Origin: Microvirga terricola
GTDB taxonomy: Bacteria > Pseudomonadota > Alphaproteobacteria > Rhizobiales > Beijerinckiaceae
NCBI RefSeq assembly: GCF_011777495.1
Contig: NZ_JAATJS010000003.1
Coordinates: 124,001-188,000, forward strand
Direction of reading: 5' to 3'
Length of the DNA stretch: 64,000 bases
In this document: positions 17,326 through 26,526 of the stretch, piece after piece
How the letters are laid out: each line of letters starts with the position of its first letter
How positions within the stretch are numbered: the stretch's first letter is position 1
Notes under the pieces: generated by a model
Seen by the model: the letters and a program-made list of their open reading frames with translations, nothing else
What the model was told of the DNA's origin: nothing
Database searches by the model: none
Position numbers and translations under genes: made by a program

Positions 17326-18246
17326 TCATCGGCGCTTCGCCGAGCCCTCAATCCATTTGCGCTGCTTGCCGATTTCCGTCGCCATGAAATCCATGAAGGC
17401 GCGCACCCGCGCCGATTGGCGAAGGTCGGGATGGGTCAGAAGCCATAGGCCCGCCGAGAAATCCGGGTTGACGTCCGACAGGCGGACGAGACTGGGCTTC
17501 GCATCGGCGATGAAACAGGGCAGGGGGCCGATGCCCGCGCCCGCTTCGACGGCTTCCGCCAATCCGAGAACCGTGTTGACGCGATAGGCGATCAGTTCCG
17601 GCGCGACCCGGTCGCGCACGAAACGCGTCGCTTTCAGCGCAGCAAGGTTATCGCCCAGCGCGACCCAGGGGCGCTCATAGAGCTCGGGCGCATCGATGGA
17701 GTCCGGTGGGTCCGGGAAATCGACGGCGCGGCCATAGACCGCCCAGGCGATGGTCGCCACGCGCCGTCCCACCAGTGTCTCCGGTGGGCTATCCGTCGCG
17801 CGAATGGCGACATCGGCATCGCGCTTCGACAGGTTCAGTGCCTGGTTGGCCAGAACCACGTCGAGCAGCATTTCGGGGCAGGCTTGCATGAAACGCGTGA
17901 AGATCGGCGTGAGTAGGTGAATGAGCAGCGTGTCGTTCGTCGTGACGCGCAATTCGCCCGCCGGGGCGACGGCCTGTCCGGCAAGCTTGCGCGTAAAGGC
18001 GGTGACGTTCTCATCCATTTGCTCTGCGAGCGTCGCCATTTCCTCGCCGGCAGGCGTAAGCACGTAGCCGGTCCGATGACGCTCAAAGAGCTTTACGCCC
18101 AGGCCCTCTTCCATCTGCCCCAGGCGTCGGAAAACTGTCGAATGGTTGACCCCGAGACGATCCGCCGCGCCGGCAAGGCCATTGGCTTCCGCGATCACTT
18201 TCACAAGACGGAAGTCGTCCCAGTCGAGGTTCTGTTGCTTTGCCAT
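17326..18246 (-). CDS. LysR-family transcriptional regulator
   Basis: A 306-residue regulator with an N-terminal winged helix-turn-helix (residues 5-65, GLAGAADRLGVNHSTVFRRL and LFERHRTGYVLTPAGEEM) and a C-terminal substrate-binding fold. The longer open frame upstream runs across the wrbA coding region and is ignored; ATG 18246 opens the HTH directly. It is divergent from wrbA (18412), with 165 bases between, the usual geometry for a LysR regulator and its target. The inducer is unknown. Confidence 0.92.
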   Translation of the reverse strand: MAKQQNLDWDDFRLVKVIAEANGLAGAADRLGVNHSTVFRRLGQMEEGLGVKLFERHRTGYVLTPAGEEMATLAEQMDENVTAFTRKLAGQAVAPAGELRVTTNDTLLIHLLTPIFTRFMQACPEMLLDVVLANQALNLSKRDADVAIRATDSPPETLVGRRVATIAWAVYGRAVDFPDPPDSIDAPELYERPWVALGDNLAALKATRFVRDRVAPELIAYRVNTVLGLAEAVEAGAGIGPLPCFIADAKPSLVRLSDVNPDFSAGLWLLTHPDLRQSARVRAFMDFMATEIGKQRKWIEGSAKRR

Positions 18247-18411
18247 ACGCTTGCATCCGCGCAATGAAACCAGTGCATATCTACCACTGGCCTTGCGTCG
18301 AGGAAAGCGTATCGTCCGGCTGTCTTTTGTTCGCCGCAGGATCGTTCTTGGCCCGGGAATATTTGGGTTGCTCAAACGTTTTGCCTGCGGCTTTGACCGT
18401 TGGAGATGACG

Positions 18412-19014
18412 ATGACGAAGGTTTTGGTGCTGTATTACTCGGCTTGGGGTCACATCGAGCAGATGGCCTATGCGGCCGCTGAAGGAGCCCGCGAGGCAGG
18501 GGCCGAGGTTGTGGTGAAGCGGGTGCCCGAACTCGTCCCGGCGGAAGTCGCAGCAAAGGCGCATTACAAGACCGATCAGAAGGCCCCCATCGCCACGATT
18601 GAAGAGTTGCCGGAGTACGACGCCATCATCTTCGGCACGCCGACCCGCTACGGCAACATGACCGCGCAGATGAAGAATTTTCTGGATCAGACCGGCGCGC
18701 ACTGGGCCAGCGGAGCGCTGGTGGGCAAGGTCGGCTCGGTGTTCAGCTCGTCCGCGACCCAGCATGGCGGTCAGGAATCGACCATCCTCACGTTCCACCC
18801 GGTGCTGCTGCACCTCGGCTTCGTCATCGTTGGTCTGCCTTATTCCTTCCAGGGCCAGATGGGCTTGGAAGAAGTGAAGGGCGGTTCGCCTTACGGTGCG
18901 TCCACCATCGCAGGCGGCGATGGCTCCCGCCACCCGAGCCAGATCGAACTCGACGGCGCGCGCTTCCAGGGCAAGCACGTGGCGCAGATCGCAGCCAAGC
19001 TCGCTGCGAAGTAA
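18412..19014 (+). CDS. wrbA: NAD(P)H:quinone oxidoreductase (WrbA)
   Basis: FMN-dependent flavodoxin-like enzyme that reduces quinones by two electrons, protecting against redox cycling. The 200-residue length matches the family (about 198). The [19 protein letters not shown] start contains the FMN phosphate loop, followed by [20 protein letters not shown] and the [15 protein letters not shown] segment. ATG 18412 is chosen over 18406 and 18400 because GGAG at 18402 is then correctly spaced. It is transcribed divergently from a LysR regulator that may respond to quinone or redox stress. Confidence 0.95.
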   Translation: MTKVLVLYYSAWGHIEQMAYAAAEGAREAGAEVVVKRVPELVPAEVAAKAHYKTDQKAPIATIEELPEYDAIIFGTPTRYGNMTAQMKNFLDQTGAHWASGALVGKVGSVFSSSATQHGGQESTILTFHPVLLHLGFVIVGLPYSFQGQMGLEEVKGGSPYGASTIAGGDGSRHPSQIELDGARFQGKHVAQIAAKLAAK

Positions 19015-19075
19015 AGACTGATATTTGGGGCTGATAGTGTGAGCGGACTGCGATGATAGCAGCCTGCTCACGTCT

Positions 19076-19420
19076 TCAGAGCGCAGCGCTGGCTGCAATA
19101 TCTTTTTGCAGCCTCAAAAAGCCGGGTATGACTCGGTACAGATAGATGAAAAATTGGATCGCTGCTGCCGCGGCTATGTAGCCAAAAAGGCTATATCCTG
19201 TAAGTTTCGCGGCTAAGAATGCGGACGTCAAAGCAAGTATGTCGAAAACTGCAAGTATCCAAATTGTGTCCAAGATGTAATTGCAGTGGTAAGAGGTTTT
19301 TGACCTGTCTTGTGGATCAATGATGATTGCGACAATCCCGGCTATGAAGGGTACGACTGGCAGAATAATGCCGGAAAACATCAGCGCATAGGCTAATTTC
19401 AATTGGCGAAGAGACTGCAT
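19076..19420 (-). CDS. DUF4870-like small membrane protein
   Basis: A 114-residue protein with three predicted helices. The pattern (KLAYALMFSGIILPVVPFIAGIVAIII, then SYHCNYILDTIWI, then YLYRVIPGFLRL) resembles the DUF4870/Tic20-like family of small bacterial membrane proteins. The reading frame is visibly less GC-rich than its neighbours, hinting at relatively recent acquisition. It lies alone between wrbA and tsaC. Function unknown. Confidence 0.65.
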   Translation of the reverse strand: MQSLRQLKLAYALMFSGIILPVVPFIAGIVAIIIDPQDRSKTSYHCNYILDTIWILAVFDILALTSAFLAAKLTGYSLFGYIAAAAAIQFFIYLYRVIPGFLRLQKDIAASAAL

Positions 19421-19515
19421 TGGTGGATCTGTAACTTAAGGGCTGCGACGTTGATTATCACATATAACATTGCAAATCCGTCGTAAACGGATCGTGGTAT
19501 AGCCTCCTTCGGCTC

Positions 19516-20487
19516 CTATCGCTCCGCCGCAGCCCGCCTCAGGCGGTCGTTGATGGCGTCTCCAAGGCCCGTTTCGGGAATGGGGGAAACTGCGATGATC
19601 CCGGCGCCCGAGGCGTCGAGTTGTCTGAGGTAAGAGAAGAGATGAGCGGCGGCCTCCTTGAGGTCGCCGTTTTTACTGAGGTTCAGCGCAGCTTTTGCGC
19701 CATCGACGCCGTCGAATGGCGATGCGCCGAACAGGAGAGCGGCTTCGCCTTCTTCGATCCGCGTCGCGTTCAAGCGTACCCGCGCCCGCGGCGCGTAATG
19801 GGAGGCAAGCATTCCCGGTGCGAGCGGATTCTCCCCCTCATCCGATGCTGCCTCGAGTTTTTGGCCGATCAGGTCTTCAATTGCTTCACGCGGGATTCCG
19901 CCGGGACGCAGCAGACGCGGCGCGCCACCGAGGCAGGCGATGATGGTGGATTCGACGCCCACCTGCGCATTCCCTCCGTCGAGCACCGCATCGATGCGGC
20001 CGTCGAGATCACCGAGCACATGGTCAGCGTTCGTTGGGCTTACCCGTCCCGACCGATTGGCGGAAGGCGCGGCGATGGGGCGACCGGCTTCGACGAGAAG
20101 TGCATGGGCCAAGGAATGGGCCGGCACGCGCAGGCCCACGCTGTCGAGGCCCGCGCGGGCGAGATCCGAAACGGTGCAGGTTTTCGCCACCGGTACGACG
20201 AGCGTGAGCGGCCCCGGCCAGAAGGCTTCAGCAAGTTTCCGGGCCGTCTCGTCAAAGAGGCCCTGAACCTGCGCGGCCTCGAAATCCGCCACATGGGCGA
20301 TCAGCGGGTTGAAGCTCGGGCGCTCCTTGGCCGCATAAATGCTTGCGACTGCATCGGCATTGGTCGCATCCGCGCCGAGCCCATAGACGGTCTCCGTCGG
20401 GAACGCGACAAGGCCGCCCTGCCGGAGGATCCCCCCCGCGCGGAAAAGGCCCGCCGCATCGGCGGAAAGGCGCTCGGTCTTTGCCAT
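19516..20487 (-). CDS. tsaC: L-threonylcarbamoyladenylate synthase (Sua5/YrdC/TsaC type)
   Basis: Makes threonylcarbamoyl-AMP from threonine, bicarbonate and ATP, the first step of the t6A modification of ANN-decoding tRNAs. The 323-residue protein has the YrdC domain (residues 10-200: GGLVAFPTETVYGLGADA, KERPSFNPLIAHV, then PSANRSGRVSPTNADHV) and a C-terminal Sua5 domain (GENPLAPGMLASHYAP), so it is the long Sua5 form. Start ATG 20487 was chosen because the family similarity begins there; the open frame extends 62 residues further through a repeat element. It has no obvious operon partner. Confidence 0.93.
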   Translation of the reverse strand: MAKTERLSADAAGLFRAGGILRQGGLVAFPTETVYGLGADATNADAVASIYAAKERPSFNPLIAHVADFEAAQVQGLFDETARKLAEAFWPGPLTLVVPVAKTCTVSDLARAGLDSVGLRVPAHSLAHALLVEAGRPIAAPSANRSGRVSPTNADHVLGDLDGRIDAVLDGGNAQVGVESTIIACLGGAPRLLRPGGIPREAIEDLIGQKLEAASDEGENPLAPGMLASHYAPRARVRLNATRIEEGEAALLFGASPFDGVDGAKAALNLSKNGDLKEAAAHLFSYLRQLDASGAGIIAVSPIPETGLGDAINDRLRRAAAER

Positions 20488-20567
20488 TGACCCGTGATCG
20501 TTCACGTCTAAACTATCCTTTATCCCAAGACTATCTTTGTCCCAAGGGATCGTCGCTTTTGGCGGGT

Positions 20568-20614
20568 TTAGAGCATGATCCTGAAAAAGTGGAATCCGGT
20601 TTTCTTGAAAAGAA
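20568..20614. repeat. Rhizobiales-type palindromic repeat (GAGCATGATC family), partial copy
   Basis: The sequence TTTAGAGCATGATCCTGAAA followed by AAGTGGAATCCGGTTTTC matches a dispersed intergenic palindrome common in Hyphomicrobiales genomes. It sits in the divergent gap between tsaC and the acyl-CoA dehydrogenase gene (20488-20711). The right arm is degenerate. Its presence supports the taxonomic placement. Confidence 0.6.
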
Positions 20615-20711
20615 CCGCCCCGAGCCCGAGGCCGGAATGCCCCTGCTGACCTAGAATCGTCCTGATCCGCCACCTGCCGCCTACAACAGAGCCGAAAGCT
20701 GAGGAAACACG

Positions 20712-22493
20712 ATGACCTATCGCGCCCCTGTCTCAGACATCCTCTTCACCATGCGCCATGTTGCGGGCTTCGACCGGGCGGCGACCGACGGCCTTTTCGA
20801 CGATCTCAGCGCCGATCTCGCGGCAACGATTTTGGAGGAGGCGGGCAAGTTTGCGAACGATGTCATTGCCCCCCTCAATCGCGAGGGCGACAAGCGTGGC
20901 GTGACCTTCAAGGACGGTGCTGTGACCACCACTCCCGGCTGGAAAGAGGCCTACAAGGCCTGGACTGAGGCCGGGTGGAACGCGCTGCCGGCGCCGGTCG
21001 AATACGGTGGGCAGGGATTGCCGGTGCTCCTTAACTCGGCCTGCGTCGAGATGTGGAACGCGGCCTCGATGGCCTTCGGCATCGGCCCGGTTCTGACCCT
21101 GGGCGGCATTGAGGCGCTGCACGTCCACGGGACGGAGGATTTGAAGAGCCGCTATCTCGCAAAGCTCGTCTCCGGCGAGTGGACCGCAACCATGAATCTC
21201 ACGGAGCCGCAGGCCGGTTCCGATCTCGCGGCATTGCGCGCCCGCGCAGAGCCTGCGGGCGATGGCACCTACAGGATCACGGGCCAGAAGATTTTCATCA
21301 CCTATGGCGAGCACGATATGACCGACAACATCGTGCATCTCGTGCTCGCGCGCCTGCCCGATGCGCCTGCGGGCACGCGCGGCATCTCGCTTTTTTTGGT
21401 GCCCAAAATCCTGCCAGATGGAACGCACAACGACGTGCGCTGCCACAGCATCGAGCACAAGATGGGCATCCACGCCTCGCCGACCTGCACGATGATTTTT
21501 GGCGATCATGGCGGAGCCGTCGGCTGGATCGTCGGCGGGGAGAACCGCGGTCTCAATTGCATGTTCACGATGATGAACAACGCACGCCTTGCCGTCGGCT
21601 TGCAGGGCGTCGCGATTGCGGAGCGCGCCTATCAACAGGCGCTCGCTTACGCGCATGAGCGTCGCCAGGGCCGGGCCGTCGGCAGCACGCAGGAAGGCAT
21701 GAGCCCGATCATCGAGCACCCGGACGTGCAGCGCAGCCTTCTCACCATGAAGGCGCTCACCGCCGCCGCGCGCGCCATCTGCTATCTCACGGCGGAAGGC
21801 ATCGACCGTTCGCATCGCGACAAGAGTGAAACGCGCCGCCGCAAGGCAAACGAGCGTGCCTCGCTGCTGACGCCGGTGGCGAAGGCCTTCTCGACGGATA
21901 TTGGCGTCGAGGTCGCCTCGCTCGGCATCCAGGTGCACGGCGGCATGGGTTTTATCGAGGAAACCGGCGCGGCGCAGCACCTGCGCGACGCGCGCATCGC
22001 GCCGATCTATGAAGGCACCAACGGCATTCAGGCCATCGACCTCGTCGTGCGCAAGCTGCCGCTCTCGGGCGGTGAGACGGTGAGGGCGCAGATCGCCTCC
22101 ATGCGCGCGACGGTGACGCGCGTGATGAAGGAGGGCACCAGCGCCTTCGGCGCCACCGCGCCGCGCCTGCGCGATGCCATCGAAAGCCTTGACCGCGCTA
22201 CGGGCTATCTTCTCAAGGCCGTGGCCTCCAACGCGCCTGCCGAGGCGCTTGCTGGTGCGACGCCTTACCTGCGCCTCTTCGCGCTCGCTCAAGGCGGCGC
22301 TGCCTTGGCGGATGTGGCGCTTGCCGCACATGCGCTGATGGAAGGCGGCGACAAGGATTCGGCGCATGCCGCTCGCATCGCGCTCTGCCGGTTCTTCGCG
22401 GAAAACATCGCGGTCGGCGCGAAGGGGCTGGAAGAGACGATCCTGAGTGGTGCCGATTTCCTGCAAGACGCGTCCCTAGCCTTGGCGAGCTGA
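20712..22493 (+). CDS. Acyl-CoA dehydrogenase (DmdC-like long form)
   Basis: FAD-dependent acyl-CoA dehydrogenase introducing a trans double bond between C2 and C3 of an acyl-CoA. The 593 residues exceed the classical 380-400 form and fit the long subgroup that includes 3-methylmercaptopropionyl-CoA dehydrogenase (DmdC). Features are FTMRHVAGF at the start, MNLTEPQAGSDL near residue 165, GIHASPTCTM, a VHGGMGFIEETGAAQH block and the YEGTNGIQAIDL motif near residue 440, which carries the usual catalytic-region signature. It is separated by 4 bases from a downstream SDR gene, so both are probably one unit. The acyl chain used is not deducible. Confidence 0.9.
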   Translation: MTYRAPVSDILFTMRHVAGFDRAATDGLFDDLSADLAATILEEAGKFANDVIAPLNREGDKRGVTFKDGAVTTTPGWKEAYKAWTEAGWNALPAPVEYGGQGLPVLLNSACVEMWNAASMAFGIGPVLTLGGIEALHVHGTEDLKSRYLAKLVSGEWTATMNLTEPQAGSDLAALRARAEPAGDGTYRITGQKIFITYGEHDMTDNIVHLVLARLPDAPAGTRGISLFLVPKILPDGTHNDVRCHSIEHKMGIHASPTCTMIFGDHGGAVGWIVGGENRGLNCMFTMMNNARLAVGLQGVAIAERAYQQALAYAHERRQGRAVGSTQEGMSPIIEHPDVQRSLLTMKALTAAARAICYLTAEGIDRSHRDKSETRRRKANERASLLTPVAKAFSTDIGVEVASLGIQVHGGMGFIEETGAAQHLRDARIAPIYEGTNGIQAIDLVVRKLPLSGGETVRAQIASMRATVTRVMKEGTSAFGATAPRLRDAIESLDRATGYLLKAVASNAPAEALAGATPYLRLFALAQGGAALADVALAAHALMEGGDKDSAHAARIALCRFFAENIAVGAKGLEETILSGADFLQDASLALAS

Positions 22494-22497
22494 TCCC

Positions 22498-23349
22498 ATG
22501 ACCCTCAACGGCAAAACCCTCTTCATCACCGGCGCATCGCGCGGCATTGGCCTTGCCATCGGTCTTCGTGCGGCGAAGGACGGCGCGAACGTGGTCATCG
22601 CGGCTAAGACCGCCGAGCCGCATCCGAAACTGCCGGGCACGATCTACACGGCGGCTGAAGAGATCGAGGCGGCGGGCGGCAGGGCCCTGCCGCTCGTGGT
22701 CGACGTGCGGGACGAGGAGGCGGTGAAGGGCGCAATGGAGAAGACCGTCGAGACCTTCGGCGGGCTCGACATCGTGGTCAACAACGCCAGCGCCATCAGC
22801 CTGACGCCGACGCCGCAGACGGACATGAAGCGGTTCGATCTGATGCACCAGATCAACACGCGCGGCACCTACATGGTGTCGAAATATGCCATTCCGCATC
22901 TGGAAAAGGCCGAAAATCCGCACATCCTCATGCTCTCGCCACCCCTCGACATGAAGGAAAAGTGGTTCGCGCCGCATCTGGCCTATTCGTTGGCGAAATA
23001 CGGCATGAGCCTGTGCGTGCTGGGGCTCGCGGGCGAGCTGCGGGGCCGGGGTATTGCGGTGAACGCCCTTTGGCCGCGCACGACCATTGCGACGAGCGCC
23101 GTCAAGAACCTTCTGGGCGGCGACCAGATCGTGCGGGCAAGCCGCACGCCCGAGATCCTCGCCGACGCTGCCTATGCGATCTTCCAGAAGCCCTCACGCG
23201 CCTTTACCGGCCATTTCCTTATCGACGATGTTTTCCTGACCGGGGAGGGCGTCACCGATTTTGAGACATATCGCGTCGACCCCTCGGTGCCCCTGATGCC
23301 GGATTTTTTCGTGCCGGATGATGTTTCGTTGTCCTCACAATCGTCATAA
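22498..23349 (+). CDS. Short-chain dehydrogenase (HSDL2-like)
   Basis: A 283-residue NAD(P)-dependent short-chain dehydrogenase. It has the cofactor motif TGASRGIG at residue 10, NNAS near residue 96 and the catalytic YSLAK near residue 162. The extended N-terminal insert (AKTAEPHPKLPGTIYTAAEE) and the SPPLDM segment replacing the usual catalytic Ser context are typical of the hydroxysteroid-dehydrogenase-like protein 2 subgroup, linked to fatty-acid metabolism. It lies directly behind the acyl-CoA dehydrogenase gene, which fits a role in acyl-chain oxidation. Substrate unknown. Confidence 0.9.
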   Translation: MTLNGKTLFITGASRGIGLAIGLRAAKDGANVVIAAKTAEPHPKLPGTIYTAAEEIEAAGGRALPLVVDVRDEEAVKGAMEKTVETFGGLDIVVNNASAISLTPTPQTDMKRFDLMHQINTRGTYMVSKYAIPHLEKAENPHILMLSPPLDMKEKWFAPHLAYSLAKYGMSLCVLGLAGELRGRGIAVNALWPRTTIATSAVKNLLGGDQIVRASRTPEILADAAYAIFQKPSRAFTGHFLIDDVFLTGEGVTDFETYRVDPSVPLMPDFFVPDDVSLSSQSS

Positions 23350-23389
23350 AGTGTGCGCTACAACCGCAGTACAATAAGCGGAGAGGCGC

Positions 23390-24385
23390 ATGATCCTGAT
23401 CCATCGGCCGGCGGGGCACACAACGGCTTCGAACGAATCCCTTGACCGATACCCGCTACAGCCGGGTGAGCCGATCCCTGACGATACCCTTTGGATCGAT
23501 ATGATCGAGCCGACCCGCGAGGAAGACCGGCTGGTCGAGCGGCATCTCAACATCGAGATCCCGACCCGCGAGGAGATGGCGGATATCGAGCCGTCCGAAA
23601 TTCTCTACAACGAGAACAACGCCCGCTACATGACCGCGCGCGTGCTGTGCAGCTCCGACACGGACACGCCGAAGCTCATCGATGTGTCGTTCATCCTGAC
23701 CGACAGGGCGCTCGTGACCGTGCGCTATGGCGAGCCGCGCTCCTTCACCATGTTCATGGCCCGCGCCGTGAAGCCCGGCGGCTGCCGCCACCAGCCGGAG
23801 GCAGTGCTCGACGGGCTAGTCGAGACGATCATCGACCGCGCGGCGGAGATTTTGGGCAATGTGGGCAGCCGCATCGACCGGCTCTCGCAGACGATTTTCG
23901 AGAACGAGCGTCAGGGCACGCGTCGCGCGGCTTCCTTCCGCGCCGCGTTGAAGTCCATCGGCCGCAAAGGGGATATCATCTCCAACGTGCGCGAGAGCAT
24001 GGTGTCGGTCGAGCGTCTGCTGCTGTTCCTCTCCGCCAGCATGCCGCGCCCGCAGCGAACGCGCGGCTATCAGGCGGAATGGCGCACCGCCTTGCGCGAC
24101 GTGCAATCCATCGAGGAACACGCGACGTTCCTGTCAAACAAGATTCAGTTCCTGCTTGATGCGACGCTTGGCCTCGTCACCATCGAGCAGAACGACATCA
24201 TCAAACTGTTCTCGGTCATGGCCGTGATCTTCCTGCCGCCGACGCTGATCGCGTCCATGTACGGCATGAATTTTCACACCATGCCGGAGTTGCAATGGGA
24301 ATACGGTTATCCCTTCGCGATTTGTCTGATGATCCTCGCCGCTGTGCTGCCTTACGTGTTCTTCCGCTGGAAGCGCTGGCTCTGA
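23390..24385 (+). CDS. corA: CorA-family magnesium/divalent cation transporter
   Basis: A 331-residue inner-membrane channel of the CorA family, admitting Mg2+ (and sometimes Co2+/Ni2+). The large N-terminal cytoplasmic domain ends in a long helix, followed by two C-terminal membrane helices. The family-defining GMN motif is in the loop YGMNFHTMPE (about residue 288), and the protein ends with the basic KRWL. The ATG at 23390 has a GCGGAGAGGCGC ribosome-binding site. It is followed 9 bases later by the SRAP gene. Confidence 0.95.
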   Translation: MILIHRPAGHTTASNESLDRYPLQPGEPIPDDTLWIDMIEPTREEDRLVERHLNIEIPTREEMADIEPSEILYNENNARYMTARVLCSSDTDTPKLIDVSFILTDRALVTVRYGEPRSFTMFMARAVKPGGCRHQPEAVLDGLVETIIDRAAEILGNVGSRIDRLSQTIFENERQGTRRAASFRAALKSIGRKGDIISNVRESMVSVERLLLFLSASMPRPQRTRGYQAEWRTALRDVQSIEEHATFLSNKIQFLLDATLGLVTIEQNDIIKLFSVMAVIFLPPTLIASMYGMNFHTMPELQWEYGYPFAICLMILAAVLPYVFFRWKRWL

Positions 24386-24394
24386 TCACTGAAT

Positions 24395-25141
24395 ATGTGC
24401 GGCCGCTATTCCATCGTTCTGGCTCCGGAGGCTTATCGCGAGTTCTTCGAGTATTCGGAGACGCCGAACTTTCCGGCGCGCTACAACGTGGCTCCGACGC
24501 AGCCTGTTCCCATCGTGATAGAGGAGAACGGCAGGCGTTCTTTCAAGCTCGTGCGCTGGGGCTTTCTGCCCGGTTGGCTCAAAGACCCCAAAGATTTTCC
24601 GCTCGTCATCAATGCGCGCGGCGAAACGTTGGAGACAAAGCCTGCGTTCAAGGCGGCGGTGAAGCGGCGGCGCTGCGTTTTCCTCGCCGACGGCTTTTAC
24701 GAATGGCGGCGTGAAGGGCGTGACAAGACGCCGTTTCTGATCCGCATGCGCACGCGCGGTCCGATGCCTGTTGCCGGTTTGTGGGAAACCTACAGCGCCC
24801 CCGACGGCAGTGAGATCGACACAGCTGCCATCGTCACGACCGACGCCAACGGTGTTCTCGCCGCCGTGCATGACCGGATGCCGGTCATCCTCTCGCAGGA
24901 GGAGCTTCGCCTGTGGCTCGATGCGAGCGACGAGGACACGAAGGCCGCCATGCGCCTCGTGCGGCCGTGCCCCGAGGACTGGCTCGACTTAGTGCCGGTC
25001 TCAAGCCGTGTGAACAAGGTCGAGAACGACGATGCGGGTTTACAGGAGCCGTTGGCGGAGCCGGAAGAGAAGGTGGTTGTGCCGAAGCGGAAGAGCGCGA
25101 GAGCGGCGCCTGACGATGATGCGCAGGGGAGTTTGTTTTAA
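24395..25141 (+). CDS. SOS response-associated peptidase (HMCES/YedK family)
   Basis: A 248-residue SRAP-domain protein. Relatives (E. coli YedK, human HMCES) bind single-stranded DNA and form a thiazolidine cross-link with abasic sites through Cys2. The start MCGRYS places the catalytic Cys at position 2. Further family landmarks are ARYNVAPTQPVP, INARGETLETKPAFK, RCVFLADGFYEW with the active-site Glu, and a histidine in AAVHDRMPVIL. It ends in a basic tail. Only 9 bases separate it from corA. No LexA box is evident by eye. Confidence 0.93.
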   Translation: MCGRYSIVLAPEAYREFFEYSETPNFPARYNVAPTQPVPIVIEENGRRSFKLVRWGFLPGWLKDPKDFPLVINARGETLETKPAFKAAVKRRRCVFLADGFYEWRREGRDKTPFLIRMRTRGPMPVAGLWETYSAPDGSEIDTAAIVTTDANGVLAAVHDRMPVILSQEELRLWLDASDEDTKAAMRLVRPCPEDWLDLVPVSSRVNKVENDDAGLQEPLAEPEEKVVVPKRKSARAAPDDDAQGSLF

Positions 25142-25173
25142 GGGCTCAAGAAACGAGCTGAGACTATTCTCTT

Positions 25174-25255
25174 TGTCATCACCGGGCTTGTCCCGGTGAT
25201 CCCGATGAGAGGAGCTTTTCCGATCGAGATGGCCGGCACGAGGCCGGCCATGACA
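25174..25255. repeat. 82-bp palindromic repeat element, TGTCAT...ATGACA
   Basis: An intergenic element bounded by TGTCAT and ATGACA and made of two hairpins: ATCACCGGG...CCCGGTGAT and ATGGCCGGC...GCCGGCCAT. It lies between convergent genes. A related 89-bp copy with the two hairpin types in swapped positions lies at 28086-28174, and the terminator at 2160-2192 has the same core. It looks like a small non-autonomous dispersed repeat doubling as a transcription terminator. Confidence 0.7.
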
Positions 25256-25275
25256 GGTAGTGGTGTAATGCGATA

Positions 25276-26526
25276 CTACCGCCGCTTCTTCACAGCTTCG
25301 CGCTTGAGCACGCCCACCACTTCCACATGCGGGCTGTACTTGAACTGATCGACGGGGATCACGCGTTCCAGGCGATAGCCTCCCGCAATTAGGATCGTGG
25401 CGTCGCGGGCGAAGGTGGCGGGGTCGCAGGAGACGCTGACGATCAGTGGCACCTTTGACGCGGCCAACTGGCGTGCCTGCGCTTCGGCTCCGGCGCGCGG
25501 CGGGTCGATCACGACGGCGTCGAAGGCGTTCAACTCGGGACCGAGGAGTGGACGGCGGAAGAGGTCGCGCGCTTCGCTCGTCACGCGACGAAGACCCGGC
25601 GTTGCGCGGGCGGCTTTGTCGAGCGCGGCAATCGCGCCCTTGTCGCCTTCGACCGCATGCACTTCCATTTTCTCCGCGAGGCGCAGCGCGAAGGGGCCGC
25701 AGCCGGAAAAGAGATCGGCGACGCGCTTTGTGCGCTCACAGGCTTCCAGCACGAACCGCGCCAGCGTTTCCTCGCCAAGCCGCGTCGCTTGCAGGAAAGA
25801 GCCCGCAGGCGGTACCACCGCCGCGCGGCCCATAGGGATAGCGGGCGGGCGGCGCTCGACGATCACGTCGCCATGAATCGACAATCGCGCGAGATCGAGG
25901 TCGGCCGCGAGATCGATGAGGCTGAGCCGATCCTGATCTTTCAACGGACCGTGTCCGCGCACATCCACATCGAAGCCCGTTTCAGCAGCGGTGATCTGGA
26001 TATCGAGCGGCTTGCGAGCCGCGCTCAAGTGTTTGCCGATGGCGCGTGCAATAACAGGCGCCTGCCGCTGCAACGCCGGCACGGCGATGGGGCAATGGTC
26101 GATCTCGATCACATGATGGCTGCGCGCCGCCATGTATCCCACATGCATCGCCCGGTCGGGAAAGCGCACATGCAGCGTCACACGCCGCCGACCCTCGCCA
26201 TGCGCGTCGACAAGCGGCTCGATGGAGGTTTCGATCCGCGCTTGGCGCAAGGTGTGCGCGACGATGCCGTGCTTCCAGGATCGATAGAAACCCTCACGCA
26301 TATGCTGCGTCGCGCAGCCGCCGCATGTGCCGAAATAGGGGCAGAACGGCGCGCCGCGTTCGGGCGAGGGCGCATCGACGCTGACAAGGTTCGCGCGCGG
26401 GCCGTCGCGTTCGATGGTGACCGTTTCGCCGGGCAGCACATAGGGCACGAAGACCGGGCCGCTCGCGCTCTCCGCAACGCCGTCCGCCTTCGCGCCAAGG
26501 CGGGTGATGGTGATTTGTTCAGTCAC
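25276..26526 (-). CDS. rlmD: 23S rRNA (uracil-C5)-methyltransferase, RlmD/RumA/TrmA family
   Basis: A 416-residue SAM-dependent enzyme methylating C5 of a uridine in rRNA (or tRNA). It has an N-terminal TRAM-like domain, an iron-sulfur cluster motif CPYFGTCGGCATQH near residue 60, and a C-terminal methyltransferase domain with DLFSGCGPFALRLA, DPPRAG and the catalytic Cys in VSCDPATFARD. The exact target base cannot be fixed from sequence. The GTG at 26526 overlaps the end of tlyA (GTGACTGA), indicating translational coupling, so I prefer it to an upstream extension. Confidence 0.88.
   Translation of the reverse strand: MTEQITITRLGAKADGVAESASGPVFVPYVLPGETVTIERDGPRANLVSVDAPSPERGAPFCPYFGTCGGCATQHMREGFYRSWKHGIVAHTLRQARIETSIEPLVDAHGEGRRRVTLHVRFPDRAMHVGYMAARSHHVIEIDHCPIAVPALQRQAPVIARAIGKHLSAARKPLDIQITAAETGFDVDVRGHGPLKDQDRLSLIDLAADLDLARLSIHGDVIVERRPPAIPMGRAAVVPPAGSFLQATRLGEETLARFVLEACERTKRVADLFSGCGPFALRLAEKMEVHAVEGDKGAIAALDKAARATPGLRRVTSEARDLFRRPLLGPELNAFDAVVIDPPRAGAEAQARQLAASKVPLIVSVSCDPATFARDATILIAGGYRLERVIPVDQFKYSPHVEVVGVLKREAVKKRR

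Noticed and set aside
20733..22466. A 577-codon open frame on the minus strand
   Set aside because: It is antisense to the acyl-CoA dehydrogenase gene, and its product has the His/Arg-rich composition of a shadow frame.
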